Shown: positions 7,229 to 14,552 of the stretch, piece after piece
How the letters are laid out: the number at the start of each line of letters is the position of its first letter
Numbering within the stretch: position 1 is the stretch's first letter
Assembly (NCBI GenBank): GCA_036388095.1
Contig: DASVSL010000013.1
Coordinates: 1 to 21,250, forward strand
DNA: 21,250 nt
Reading direction: 5' to 3'
Source: DASVSL01 sp036388095
Lineage (GTDB): Bacteria > Patescibacteriota > Saccharimonadia > Saccharimonadales > Saccharimonadaceae
The notes under the pieces: generated by a model
The model's database searches: none
Seen by the model: the letters and a program-made list of their open reading frames with translations, nothing else
What the model was told of the DNA's origin: nothing
Position numbers and translations under genes: made by a program

Positions 7229-8345
7229 ACCGAGCCACGAGACCCCCGTATCAATCGGCGAGCATCTGGGCGAGCTCCGCACACGACTTGCATGGATCGT
7301 CCTATCGCTACTGATGTTTTCGGCGGTCGCGTATGGGTTCCATGATCAGCTCGTTCACTATGTTCTGTCGCCGATCGGTGACCAGAAACTTGTTTACCTG
7401 ACACCAGCCGGCGGCTTCACGTTCATCTTTCAGATCGTGATGTATGCGGGCATGCTCATGAGTATGCCGCTCGTCATCTATCATCTGTATCGATTCATTG
7501 CCCCGGCGCTGCCGAAGCGCATGCACCGACTTGGTATCAAGATTGTCGCCGCCTCAGCCGTTTTGATGACGATTGGTGCAGGATTTGGCTACTACTACGC
7601 CGTCCCGGCGGCACTTCAGTTCCTCACTGCGTTTGCCGGTGACTTTGTGACGGCCAATCTGACCGCCGACTCCTACCTCAACTTCATGGTGGCGTATGTG
7701 CTGGGCTTAGGACTCTTGTTTCAGTTGCCACTACTACTCATCTTGTGGAATCTTGCTCGTCCAATCAAGCCGGGCGGGCTGCTTAGCTCACAGCGTTTTG
7801 TCCTCGTCGGTGCGTTTGTGGCTGCCGCGTTGATAACACCGACGCCAGACGTCTTCAACCAATGTTTGATCGCATTACCGATCGTAGGGGCCTACCAGTT
7901 CGGAGTGGTGTCGGTGTACTTGACTAACCGACGTCGCCGAATGGCCGACAAGCCAGTCAAGGTCGCGAAAGTAGTTAAGGCACCGAAAGTACTTCGTCGT
8001 TCAGATAAGCAGACCAAAGCTGCCCCCCGGAGCCAGCCGCGCACAGTGCTGGCAAATAACTTCACCACAGCCGTTGCACCACCGGCTATCACTCCACTAG
8101 CGAAAACTGTAGGGCAGCAGCCAAAGCATGTAGTCGAACCGCCAGCTAAAATAGTGCCACTGGCGGCGAGCGCCAAAATTGACGGCTTGTCACGTCACTC
8201 TGTCCGCGTTGGTGTACCGCACCGCCAAGTCGCGTATACGCGTCCCTCTGCCGCATCGTCACGGACGGCGCAAAAAGTGACTGCCTCGTCGTCGGCTACC
8301 GCCACGAAAGGCACTGTCAGTATCGACGGCTTTAGCTTCGCCTAA
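7206..8345 (+). CDS. tatC: Twin-arginine translocase subunit TatC with long basic C-terminal tail
   Basis: The receptor subunit of the Tat translocase. Residues 1-240 are a standard TatC with six TM helices: an N-terminal HLGELRTRL segment (the canonical HLxELRxR signature), SMPLVIYHLYRFIAPALP in the first cytoplasmic region (E. coli has P...Y..W.F..PAL), GFGYYYAVPAALQFL, and FVAAALITPTPDVFNQCLIA near the end. ATG 7206 overlaps tatA by 23 bases, and no better start exists. Ordinary TatC proteins end near residue 250. Here a Lys/Arg/Ala/Pro/Ser-rich, low-complexity tail continues to residue 379 with no TM helix, presumably cytoplasmic and disordered. The reading frame through the tail is uninterrupted, so this is a true extension rather than a frameshift product. 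Confidence 0.95.
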   Translation: MSTANRAKPSHETPVSIGEHLGELRTRLAWIVLSLLMFSAVAYGFHDQLVHYVLSPIGDQKLVYLTPAGGFTFIFQIVMYAGMLMSMPLVIYHLYRFIAPALPKRMHRLGIKIVAASAVLMTIGAGFGYYYAVPAALQFLTAFAGDFVTANLTADSYLNFMVAYVLGLGLLFQLPLLLILWNLARPIKPGGLLSSQRFVLVGAFVAAALITPTPDVFNQCLIALPIVGAYQFGVVSVYLTNRRRRMADKPVKVAKVVKAPKVLRRSDKQTKAAPRSQPRTVLANNFTTAVAPPAITPLAKTVGQQPKHVVEPPAKIVPLAASAKIDGLSRHSVRVGVPHRQVAYTRPSAASSRTAQKVTASSSATATKGTVSIDGFSFA

Positions 8346-8364
8346 AAAAATAAACATAACCCTC

Positions 8365-8393
8365 TTGACGGGCTAGGGTAGAGACGGTATGCT
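8365..8393 (+). promoter_or_regulatory. Sigma-70 promoter for the RKDFLK mini-protein
   Basis: TTGACG (8365-8370), a 17-bp spacer and TATGCT (8388-8393), located just after the tatC stop. The leader is about 30 bases and includes a good AAGGA ribosome binding site six bases before ATG 8430. Confidence 0.82.
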
Positions 8394-8429
8394 AGGCCTG
8401 AAACCTACAAAAAACAAAAAGGATCCACC

Positions 8430-8615
8430 ATGAAACAGCATGTCCAAAAATTATTGGAGAAAGAAGTCGACCGCAAAGACTTTTTGAAGCACGTCGCGAT
8501 TGGCGTTGCCGCCATGACCGGTGTGACCGCTGTCGCAAAAACCCTGACTGGTTACGGGGTGAAATCTCAGGCCTCAGGCTTCGGATCTGGTGCCTACGGC
8601 GGTCCAAAAAACTAG
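8430..8615 (+). CDS. 61-residue membrane peptide with RK-type Tat-like signal
   Basis: A short protein with a charged N-terminus (MKQHVQKLLEKEV), then DRKDFLKHVAIGVAAMTGVT and a Gly-rich end (GFGSGAYGGPKN). R15-K16-D-F-L-K matches the Tat consensus (S/T)-R-R-x-F-L-K with Lys in the second position, and the weakly hydrophobic helix after it fits a Tat signal better than a Sec signal. There is no AxA cleavage site followed by a mature domain, so it would remain as a membrane-anchored peptide. It lies just downstream of tatAC but has its own promoter, ribosome binding site and terminator. I infer a possible Tat substrate or Tat-associated peptide; a plain single-TM protein is the alternative. 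Codon use matches the neighbours. Confidence 0.8.
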   Translation: MKQHVQKLLEKEVDRKDFLKHVAIGVAAMTGVTAVAKTLTGYGVKSQASGFGSGAYGGPKN

Positions 8616-8630
8616 GCGCTACAATCTTTG

Positions 8631-8657
8631 AAAAAACGTCACGCGGTGGCGTTTTTT
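8631..8657 (+). terminator. Rho-independent terminator
   Basis: AAAAAACGTCAC (8631-8642) and GTGGCGTTTTTT (8646-8657) form a 12-bp stem with one G-T wobble and a three-base loop, ending in six Ts. It lies 15 bases after the mini-protein stop. Confidence 0.92.
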
Positions 8658-8689
8658 ACTACTTGGACGATAAGGACTCGCTTATGTTA

Positions 8690-8695
8690 TATAAT
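8690..8695 (+). promoter_or_regulatory. -10 box only 11 bases before the start codon
   Basis: A perfect TATAAT whose expected transcription start (about 8702) is within five bases of ATG 8707. The best -35-like hexamer, TTGGAC (8663-8668), is too far away (21 bases). The mRNA of the LamG gene should be leaderless or nearly so. Confidence 0.65.
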
Positions 8696-8706
8696 GACTC
8701 CTAGTT

Positions 8707-10050
8707 ATGAGGAAAAACAAATACGTCGCGGTACTTGTCGCGGCCGCCTGTGCCGTCGGTTTAGGCGTGTCATCAAGTGTGAGCGCTGACCGCTTTACGA
8801 GTACTAATTTCACGATCGACAGTAGTACGATCGGCAGCAGTATCGCCGGGAGCAACAGCTCCACTAACTACCGACTCGTCAGTGCTGGTGGCGACTCAGT
8901 GATGGGCAACGCGGCCGGTGGCAGCTATGCGTTAGGCCAGGGCGAAGTGGCGCAGCTGAGTCCATCGTTTGTTATGACTGCGCAGAGTACGGCTCTGTCG
9001 GTCTACTACCCATTTGACGAAGGATCAGGTCAACGGGCGAACGATTACAACGAGAGTAACGGACCGGCCGATTGGTTAGGTACGCCTACTTGGACGACAT
9101 CCGGCAAAATCGGTGGCGGCATTTCCACCAGTAACGGCAACACAGTACGGACCTTGGCTATACCAACAAACACGACCAACGAAATGACGGCTTGTGTGTG
9201 GGTTAACCCGACGTCGGTTTCATCCATCCAGACGGTCATGGCACAGTCGAACAGCACCGTGTCGGGGGCGGGTAACTGGGCACTCGGCATCACCGCAACC
9301 GGTGCGCCCGAGGCGAGGATGAACATCGCAGGAACCGTCTTTACCGCGACGATGGGATCATCGATCGCAGCCGGCACTTGGTCTCATCTGTGTATTTCAT
9401 ATGCGGGCGGTGAACTGCGTGTCTACAGGAACGGCATCAGTTCAACACCTACGACGACAACAGGGTCATGGACTGGGGGTGTACTGCTGATGACGGTCGG
9501 TTCGCGTGGTACCTCAACGTACTTCACAGGGTCACTGGATGAGGCAAAATACTATGATGATCTGCTCGATGCCGACGAAGTGTTAGCTGAGTACGATTCC
9601 ACTAACATAGGTGTACCGGCGGCGTTTCATTTTGGAGATCTCGTAGCTGGGTCACCCGTCGTAAAGAACATCGCCCTAACCGTTCAGTCCGATTCTCCTG
9701 GGTATTCGCTCGCTGTTTCGCAGGACCATAACCTGCAATCAGGCAGCAACACGATTCCGGTAGTAACGAGTGGAGACATTACGACACCGGTGCTCTGGAC
9801 AAGCGGTAGCACCAAAGGCTTTGGCTTTACCGTACCGTTTCTAACGTCAGCCGGAACAAATGATGTTAAATGGGCGAGTGGAAACAGATATGCCGCTATT
9901 CCAAACAGTGCGACGACCTTTTTCACCCGCGAAGCCAATGATGGGAGTGTTGATATTATCAATACGCGTGTGCAGGTGGATGTCACGACGAACCAGGCGG
10001 CTGGTAATTATCAAAACACCATCACTTGGACGGGGACGATGCTGCCATGA
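8707..10050 (+). CDS. Exported LamG-domain surface protein with WxL-like C-terminal domain
   Basis: A 447-residue exported protein. The signal peptide MRKNKYVAVLVAAACAVGLG is cleaved after SVSA, which fixes the ATG at 8707. Residues about 28-85 form a Ser/Thr/Gly-rich stalk (STNYRLVSAGGDSVMGNAAG, SYALGQGEVAQL). Residues about 95-300 are a LamG/concanavalin-like jellyroll: VYYPFDEGSGQRAND, MTACVWVNPTSV, GTWSHLCISYAGGELRVYRN and FTGSLDEAKYYDDLL. The last 145 residues are a beta domain with SPGYSLAVSQDHNLQSGSNT and a terminal GNYQNTITWTGTMLP, alignable in outline with the two small surface proteins at 3831 and 5152. LamG domains bind glycans or proteins, so an adhesin or glycan-binding role is likely. 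It overlaps the next gene (DUF916-like) in ATGA. Confidence 0.9.
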   Translation: MRKNKYVAVLVAAACAVGLGVSSSVSADRFTSTNFTIDSSTIGSSIAGSNSSTNYRLVSAGGDSVMGNAAGGSYALGQGEVAQLSPSFVMTAQSTALSVYYPFDEGSGQRANDYNESNGPADWLGTPTWTTSGKIGGGISTSNGNTVRTLAIPTNTTNEMTACVWVNPTSVSSIQTVMAQSNSTVSGAGNWALGITATGAPEARMNIAGTVFTATMGSSIAAGTWSHLCISYAGGELRVYRNGISSTPTTTTGSWTGGVLLMTVGSRGTSTYFTGSLDEAKYYDDLLDADEVLAEYDSTNIGVPAAFHFGDLVAGSPVVKNIALTVQSDSPGYSLAVSQDHNLQSGSNTIPVVTSGDITTPVLWTSGSTKGFGFTVPFLTSAGTNDVKWASGNRYAAIPNSATTFFTREANDGSVDIINTRVQVDVTTNQAAGNYQNTITWTGTMLP

Positions 10051-10919
10051 GTCGCGCAAAATGGCTTCTCGTCGGCGTAATTGGTCTTATGTGGTCAGTC
10101 GGCGCAACGTCTCCAGCGCAGGCTGCTGCAAGGCTCGAAGTCGCCCCGCTTGAATACAGGACCAGCCTGAAAGTAGGTGAGAAAAAGAAAGGCTTCGTTG
10201 ATGTTTCGAATCCCGATTCCACTACAGTGCGGGTCAAGACATCGGTTCAGGCATTTCGTCAAACCGACGACCGCGGTTCGCTTGAGTTTTATGATGACGA
10301 GCGCATGAAATCTGGGGTAAAGCTGGATCTAACAGAATTCGACCTTGGGCCGAAGCAGGCGATACGGATGTATTTCTTGCTCGACGGTACCGCACTACGA
10401 AGTGGTGATGTGTTCGGTGCGATCTTTTTCAGCCTGAAACCAAAAACAGCTAGTCCGCAATCGGCCAGTCTGGCGACGATCCGGGTCGGGACACTTCTAA
10501 GCCTCGTCAACGGCACACCCAGCTCCCGTCAGGCTGAGGTAACCCGGCTGGATGCTTCGTCACTGCAATTTGATGATACGATTCGCGGGACGTTTAGCGT
10601 CAAAAATACCGGTGATCCGAAAAAAACGACCGGCTTTTATCCAGAAGTAAAGGTGGCGGTCTGGCCATTCGGTGAAACCCGCACGCTATCGAGTAAGCTT
10701 GTCTTCGCCGGTCGGACGAGATCGAGTGAGTTTACTGCCAAAGCTCCACCCGTTGGCGTGTACCGCGTGAGCGTGAGCCACGGTGATTCGTCACAATCAC
10801 GCTGGGTCGTTGTGATCCAGCCGTATGTCTTATTGATTCTCGGCGTAATCGTACTCGGTTTACTTATCCTTACAAAGTACCGTCGACGACAACGTCGTAT
10901 TCGCCTGACGTCTTCTTGA
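10047..10919 (+). CDS. DUF916-like membrane-anchored surface protein, second copy
   Basis: 290 residues from ATG 10047, chosen because it makes the classic ATGA overlap with the LamG gene and begins a good signal peptide (MSRAKWLLVGVIGLMWSVGA, cleavage after PAQA). Two beta domains follow: RLEVAPLEYRTSLKVGEKKK plus a GFVDVSNPDSTTVRVKTSV strand pair, then GTFSVKNTGDPKKTTGFYPE. A TM helix (about residues 255-277, VLLILGVIVLGLLIL) ends in KYRRRQRRIRLTSS. Domain order, the RVGTLLSLVNGT motif and the TM/basic tail match the protein at 5773-6666, although overall identity looks low. As there, it follows directly behind a gene with a WxL-like beta domain. It is inferred to be a membrane anchor or receptor for the LamG protein. 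Confidence 0.85.
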   Translation: MSRAKWLLVGVIGLMWSVGATSPAQAAARLEVAPLEYRTSLKVGEKKKGFVDVSNPDSTTVRVKTSVQAFRQTDDRGSLEFYDDERMKSGVKLDLTEFDLGPKQAIRMYFLLDGTALRSGDVFGAIFFSLKPKTASPQSASLATIRVGTLLSLVNGTPSSRQAEVTRLDASSLQFDDTIRGTFSVKNTGDPKKTTGFYPEVKVAVWPFGETRTLSSKLVFAGRTRSSEFTAKAPPVGVYRVSVSHGDSSQSRWVVVIQPYVLLILGVIVLGLLILTKYRRRQRRIRLTSS

Positions 10920-10938
10920 TCACCGTTCGTGTGATCAA
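10916..10938. repeat. Perfect inverted repeat over the stop codon
   Basis: TTGATCAC (10916-10923) and GTGATCAA (10931-10938) form an 8-bp stem with a seven-base loop. The left arm includes the TGA stop of the DUF916-like gene. No T-run follows (AAAACG), so a weak terminator or an operator for the next gene are both possible. Confidence 0.6.
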
Positions 10939-10966
10939 AACGCTAGCGCTTTATACCATTTTACGG

Positions 10967-10972
10967 TAGAAT
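10967..10972 (+). promoter_or_regulatory. Possible -10 box for the modular surface gene
   Basis: TAGAAT matches five of six consensus positions and would start transcription near 10979, about 48 bases before ATG 11027. No convincing -35 box is present at 16-18 bp spacing. Confidence 0.4.
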
Positions 10973-11026
10973 ATTTTGGCACACTGTAGCCAAAAACTAC
11001 TGTGGAGAATGGAGACAAACAGGGAA

Positions 11027-12898
11027 ATGAAAGTGAGCCAAAGCTTATATAGCTTGGTGCTCCAAATTTGGAAGCGCCGTATGGCATTCCTCGTCTTTGC
11101 GCTCGTTGGAGCGCTGTTTGCCGTTGTCCAGGCCACACCTACCTCGGCCGTCACAACCGTTCCGACTAAAATGAATTTCCAAGGACGGCTGACAAATGCG
11201 GCTAATGTGACCGTACCGAACGGAACGTATAACATGCGGCTCAAGCTCTACACCGTCGATACAGTCGGCACTGCTGTCTGGGCCGAGGATCGCTTGGTAT
11301 CGGCCAGTCAAGGTGTTACTATCACCAACGGTCTTTTCACGATTCAACTCGGTAGTATCACGACGCTACCCGCCAGCTTATTTGCCAGCGGGGCGCTGTA
11401 TTTAGAAATCGAGCTGCCAACGCCAGCATCAGCAACGACCAGCAGTCCTAGCTGGACCGAAGGCGCGATGACACCGCGCAACCAGCTTGCGACCAGTGCG
11501 TACGCCTATAACTCTGAAACCCTCGATGGCCTCGATAGCGCGGCGTTCGGCCAGACGGCAAGCGCCAATACATGGACCGGCACCAACGCCTTCAACGGCG
11601 CCACGCTGAGTGTGGGCGGGACGGTAAACACGGCCAAGTTTAACGTAGGCAGCATCTTTAATGTTGATACCAGCGGAAGTATTGTCAGCGTCGGTACTAG
11701 TGACACGACCGGCACCGTGCTCATCCTCGATACCAAAACGACTGCCGGTGATCCGACGGGCAGTTCGGCAACTAACGGCGCAATGTATTACAACAGCAAT
11801 GCCGGCAAGTTCCGCTGCTACCAAGCTGGGGCATGGGCTGATTGTATCGGCGCTGGCGGCGGTGGCAGTACAACACTGCAACAGGCCTACGATAATTCAT
11901 CTAGTCCTGCGACAATAACGACTTCGAGCGGGACGAAAGGAATGTCAATCAAAGCAGGGAGCACCTTTGATCAAACCGATTTATTCACCGTCCAGGATTC
12001 CGCGAGTGTAAAGCTGTTTACGGTTGATTCTCAGAATGGACGTGTCGTCATAGGTAACCCGACGGCCGACGGTACGGCAACAGTCCTCGTGCTCGACACC
12101 AAGAATACGGTTGGCGACCCAACTGGTACTGATGGTGCGATGTACTATAACTCGTCTTTAGGGCAGTACCGTTGTTACCGTGATGGTACCTGGGAGCCAT
12201 GCGGGACGAAGCCGATAGACCGGGCTTTTATTGTCGAGGATGAGTTCCTTGGGGGTAGCACTGCTACAGGTACGATTGGACAGACCGGCTGGAACATGAC
12301 GGCAATAACAAGTAACGGGGCTGTCACTTATAATCAGCCGACTGGTGTCACGACATCGCCCGATCGCCCGGGTATCCTTAGGCTACAAACGGCGGCAACC
12401 GTAAACACCGGCAGCACACTCATGCTTGGCTCAGCTACTGGCGGTTCAATGCAGATTTCAGCCGGTCAAGTCGTCAAAACTGCCGTTGCAGTCGGGTCGG
12501 CAACCAGTGGTCAGCAGACAATCCGCGTTGGTATTCATAATGAAGTTGCAGTTACTACCAGGCCGACAACAGGCGTATTTTGGGAAGCTGATACTAGCCT
12601 GAACGCTAATTGGCAATACTGTCATGGAACCGGGTCAGCCGTGACATGCACGCCAAGCTCGGTGGCCGTTACAGCGAACACGATGGTACGGCTCGAGATC
12701 AAGGTCGCGACTGTTGGCACGGGTACTTCCGCGGCGACATTCAGTATCAATGGGATTGCATCAAATGTGAGCGGCGCTACTATCAACTCGATTAACCGTG
12801 TCAGTCCAGCGGTGTCTATGTACACCCAGTCAGCAACTCAAAATAACTTTTATATTGATTATTACCAGATACGTGGCGATGCGTCTGCTATCCGGTAA
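11027..12898 (+). CDS. Modular exported surface protein, NFQGRL stalk with two FRCY modules
   Basis: About 623 residues from ATG 11027, preceded by GGAGACAAACAGGGAA; ATG 11009 and TTG 10976 are less likely. A long N-region precedes the signal core MAFLVFALVGALFAVVQA, cleaved after PTSA. Residues about 42-185 are the NFQGRL domain (VPTKMNFQGRLTNAANVTVP, GTYNMRLKLYTV, LYLEIELPTPA, MTPRNQLATSAYAYN). Two copies of an NGAMYYNSNAGKFRCY..AW.DC module occur near 11760-11850 and 12130-12205. The last 220 residues are a beta-rich head (FIVEDEFLGGST ... NNFYIDYYQIRGD) that looks lectin- or carbohydrate-binding-like. There is no C-terminal anchor. The same stalk and module occur in the protein at 16953-19556 with a different head. 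An adhesin or appendage role is inferred. Confidence 0.85.
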   Translation: MKVSQSLYSLVLQIWKRRMAFLVFALVGALFAVVQATPTSAVTTVPTKMNFQGRLTNAANVTVPNGTYNMRLKLYTVDTVGTAVWAEDRLVSASQGVTITNGLFTIQLGSITTLPASLFASGALYLEIELPTPASATTSSPSWTEGAMTPRNQLATSAYAYNSETLDGLDSAAFGQTASANTWTGTNAFNGATLSVGGTVNTAKFNVGSIFNVDTSGSIVSVGTSDTTGTVLILDTKTTAGDPTGSSATNGAMYYNSNAGKFRCYQAGAWADCIGAGGGGSTTLQQAYDNSSSPATITTSSGTKGMSIKAGSTFDQTDLFTVQDSASVKLFTVDSQNGRVVIGNPTADGTATVLVLDTKNTVGDPTGTDGAMYYNSSLGQYRCYRDGTWEPCGTKPIDRAFIVEDEFLGGSTATGTIGQTGWNMTAITSNGAVTYNQPTGVTTSPDRPGILRLQTAATVNTGSTLMLGSATGGSMQISAGQVVKTAVAVGSATSGQQTIRVGIHNEVAVTTRPTTGVFWEADTSLNANWQYCHGTGSAVTCTPSSVAVTANTMVRLEIKVATVGTGTSAATFSINGIASNVSGATINSINRVSPAVSMYTQSATQNNFYIDYYQIRGDASAIR

Positions 12899-12900
12899 TA

Positions 12901-13380
12901 TTACGGCGAACTCTTTCGTAGACTGTTTAAAATCGTTTGCATACTATCCGCACCAATTGGGCGCGGTGCGTTTATAAGGATCCAGGTATTATCATCAGTC
13001 AGCAAGGTGCCAGTTGTCCGACTCTGTCCGTCAGTAATGTACGCCTGTCCGTAAAGTGTTTTGAAGTCCTTGTCTCCTCTGAGGCTTCCGATATCGAATG
13101 CACTGGGCGTTTTTTGTTCGGTAAAAACCAGGGTTTTATCCACATCATTTACAAGTGTGAATACCAGCACACCATCCGTAAAGCTCACTGAGCCTTTAGC
13201 GAGCGAGAAGCCCGCAACAGGTAATTGCGAGAAATAGTAAGGCTGAAAACCAGTAACGGATCGCTCTGCGACCCGAAACTCGTCGTGTGTCGCCTTGCCT
13301 GCAAGCAGGCCAACCACTAAACCGAGGCTGACGACACCCAGCGCTGTCAAAATTATAAAAAACTTACGCATACCCGTCAT
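12901..13380 (-). CDS. Small membrane-anchored or exported protein of unknown function
   Basis: A 159-residue protein read leftward; Met4 (13371) is an equally good start. MRKFFIILTALGVVSLGLVV then GLLAG is an N-terminal TM helix or signal peptide. The remainder is a compact mixed domain: GFQPYYFSQLPVAGFSLAKG, GVLVFTLVNDVDKTLVFTEQ, TDGQSRTTGTLLTDDNTWIL and a final helix SMQTILNSLRKS. It has no cysteines or recognisable motifs. I do not recognise the family; the beta-rich body with a TLLTDDNTWILIN strand suggests a periplasm-side or outer-face domain. Its stop codon is two bases from the stop of the convergent surface gene with no terminator between them. It is divergent from the pentapeptide gene. 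Confidence 0.75.
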   Translation of the reverse strand: MTGMRKFFIILTALGVVSLGLVVGLLAGKATHDEFRVAERSVTGFQPYYFSQLPVAGFSLAKGSVSFTDGVLVFTLVNDVDKTLVFTEQKTPSAFDIGSLRGDKDFKTLYGQAYITDGQSRTTGTLLTDDNTWILINAPRPIGADSMQTILNSLRKSSP

Positions 13381-13417
13381 GATAACAAATTTCCCTTATC
13401 TGCTCGCTAGGAGCGGT

Positions 13418-13447
13418 ACTATATGCCTAACATAATCAGCACAACAA
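13418..13447 (-). promoter_or_regulatory. Probable promoter of the leftward small gene
   Basis: On the minus strand, TTGTTG (13447-13442), an 18-bp spacer and TATAGT (13423-13418). The leader to the ATG at 13380 is about 30 bases and contains AAGGGAAA as a loose ribosome binding site. Confidence 0.5.
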
Positions 13448-13453
13448 AAAAGA

Positions 13454-13483
13454 TTGATTCAAAGAAAAACCTATGCATAAATA
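13454..13483 (+). promoter_or_regulatory. Weak candidate promoter of the pentapeptide gene
   Basis: TTGATT (13454-13459), an 18-bp spacer and TAAATA (13478-13483) in an AT-rich intergenic stretch. AAGGGGGG at 13511-13518 is a probable ribosome binding site for GTG 13523. Confidence 0.35.
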
Positions 13484-13522
13484 ACAACACAAAGTGGTGA
13501 AGCAGAAAAAAAGGGGGGTAGG

Positions 13523-14500
13523 GTGAGACAGCGTAGATTCATGAAACGAGCGGTTTTCGTGGCAGTAATTGCCGTAGCCGGTGCTCTCGGTGTGCTGGCA
13601 ATAGATGAACAGGATGTACTGGCGGATCGAGAGGGTTCTCGCGTCTGCTATAAGACTAAAGACAGCTTCTCGGTACCAAGGGGTTCGATCCGATGGTTTG
13701 AGTCGGGCAGTCAAGGCAGCTGTAACGGTGATGAGCGCGAGCTCGCAGCCAGTGACTTGCTAAAAGGCAGTCTCATGACAGAAAAATTGGCGAACGCTGA
13801 ACTAATGGACGCGCGTTTAATGTACCTGAGCTTAGACCGCGTTAACTTCAGTGGTTCTAACCTTGGTTCGGCACGATTGAATGGTAGTTCGCTGGTGAAA
13901 GCTAATTTTTCGAAAGCAATCTTGAGCACTACAGTTTTTGATTTTGTCGATGCCAGACAAGCAAACTTTAGTGACATTACCGAGATGTATGTATCCAGCA
14001 GAGCGGGTGATTTTGCTGGCTCAGATCTATCAAGATCAACCAATATTCGCTTAGAGGGCGGTAACTTTAGTGACGCTAAGTTTTTCAAGAGCAGTGTATC
14101 CGGCATAACCGACGCAAACCTTACAAACGTAGATTTCAGAACAACAATATTTATACCATCATCAACATTCATAAACAGATCGAACCTTACAAATGCAAAC
14201 TTTTCTAAGGTAGAGTTCAACGGTCGAGTTGACTTTGCGAGCAATGATTTGACGCGGACGAATTTTGCTGGAGCAAAATTCATTGCAACTGATGACGAAA
14301 ACTATACGGAATTCAATGGCTCAGTTATGAAGGCAACTAATTTCCGTGGTGTCCGGTTCGAAAATGTTGTGTTTCAAGGCGTCGACATGACATCGACGCA
14401 GCTGACAGGGACGACCTGGAAAAACACCATTTGCCCTGATGGAACCAATAGCGACAACAACGGGGCGACGTGTCTTGGTCACCTCAAACCGCTGCCGTAA
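13523..14500 (+). CDS. Exported pentapeptide-repeat protein
   Basis: 325 residues from GTG 13523 (behind a GGGGGG run) or 319 from ATG 13541. The N-terminal helix MKRAVFVAVIAVAGALGVLA is a signal peptide or anchor. A short domain with two cysteines (VCYKTKDSFSVPRGSIRWF, then GSC) follows. About 230 residues of A(N/D)(L/F)xx pentapeptide repeats come next, for example ANFSKAILS, SDLSRSTNIRLEGGNFSDAK, SNLTNANFSK and TNFAGAKF. It closes with W-x-NTICPDGT...GATCLGHL, a cysteine pair often seen at the end of such proteins. Pentapeptide repeats fold into a right-handed quadrilateral beta-helix; cytosolic ones mimic DNA, but the export signal argues for an envelope role. AGA codons and low GC third positions set it apart from neighbours, suggesting transfer. 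Confidence 0.88.
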   Translation: MRQRRFMKRAVFVAVIAVAGALGVLAIDEQDVLADREGSRVCYKTKDSFSVPRGSIRWFESGSQGSCNGDERELAASDLLKGSLMTEKLANAELMDARLMYLSLDRVNFSGSNLGSARLNGSSLVKANFSKAILSTTVFDFVDARQANFSDITEMYVSSRAGDFAGSDLSRSTNIRLEGGNFSDAKFFKSSVSGITDANLTNVDFRTTIFIPSSTFINRSNLTNANFSKVEFNGRVDFASNDLTRTNFAGAKFIATDDENYTEFNGSVMKATNFRGVRFENVVFQGVDMTSTQLTGTTWKNTICPDGTNSDNNGATCLGHLKPLP

Positions 14501-14519
14501 CACTTTGGGCTAGCTATGG

Positions 14520-14528
14520 TGCTAAAAT
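14520..14528 (+). promoter_or_regulatory. Extended -10 promoter of the fpg-holA operon
   Basis: TGCTAAAAT gives an extended -10 element (TG-n-TAAAAT) with no clear -35 box. Transcription would start near 14535. AGAGGA, five bases before ATG 14553, is a good ribosome binding site. Confidence 0.5.
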
Positions 14529-14552
14529 AAAGACAACTTCAAAGAGGACCGT

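Noticed and set aside
8421..8432. GGATCCACCATG looks like a cloning-vector junction (BamHI site plus Kozak-like start).
   Set aside because: The surrounding promoter, ribosome binding site and coding sequence are bacterial and continuous with the neighbours; the match is chance.
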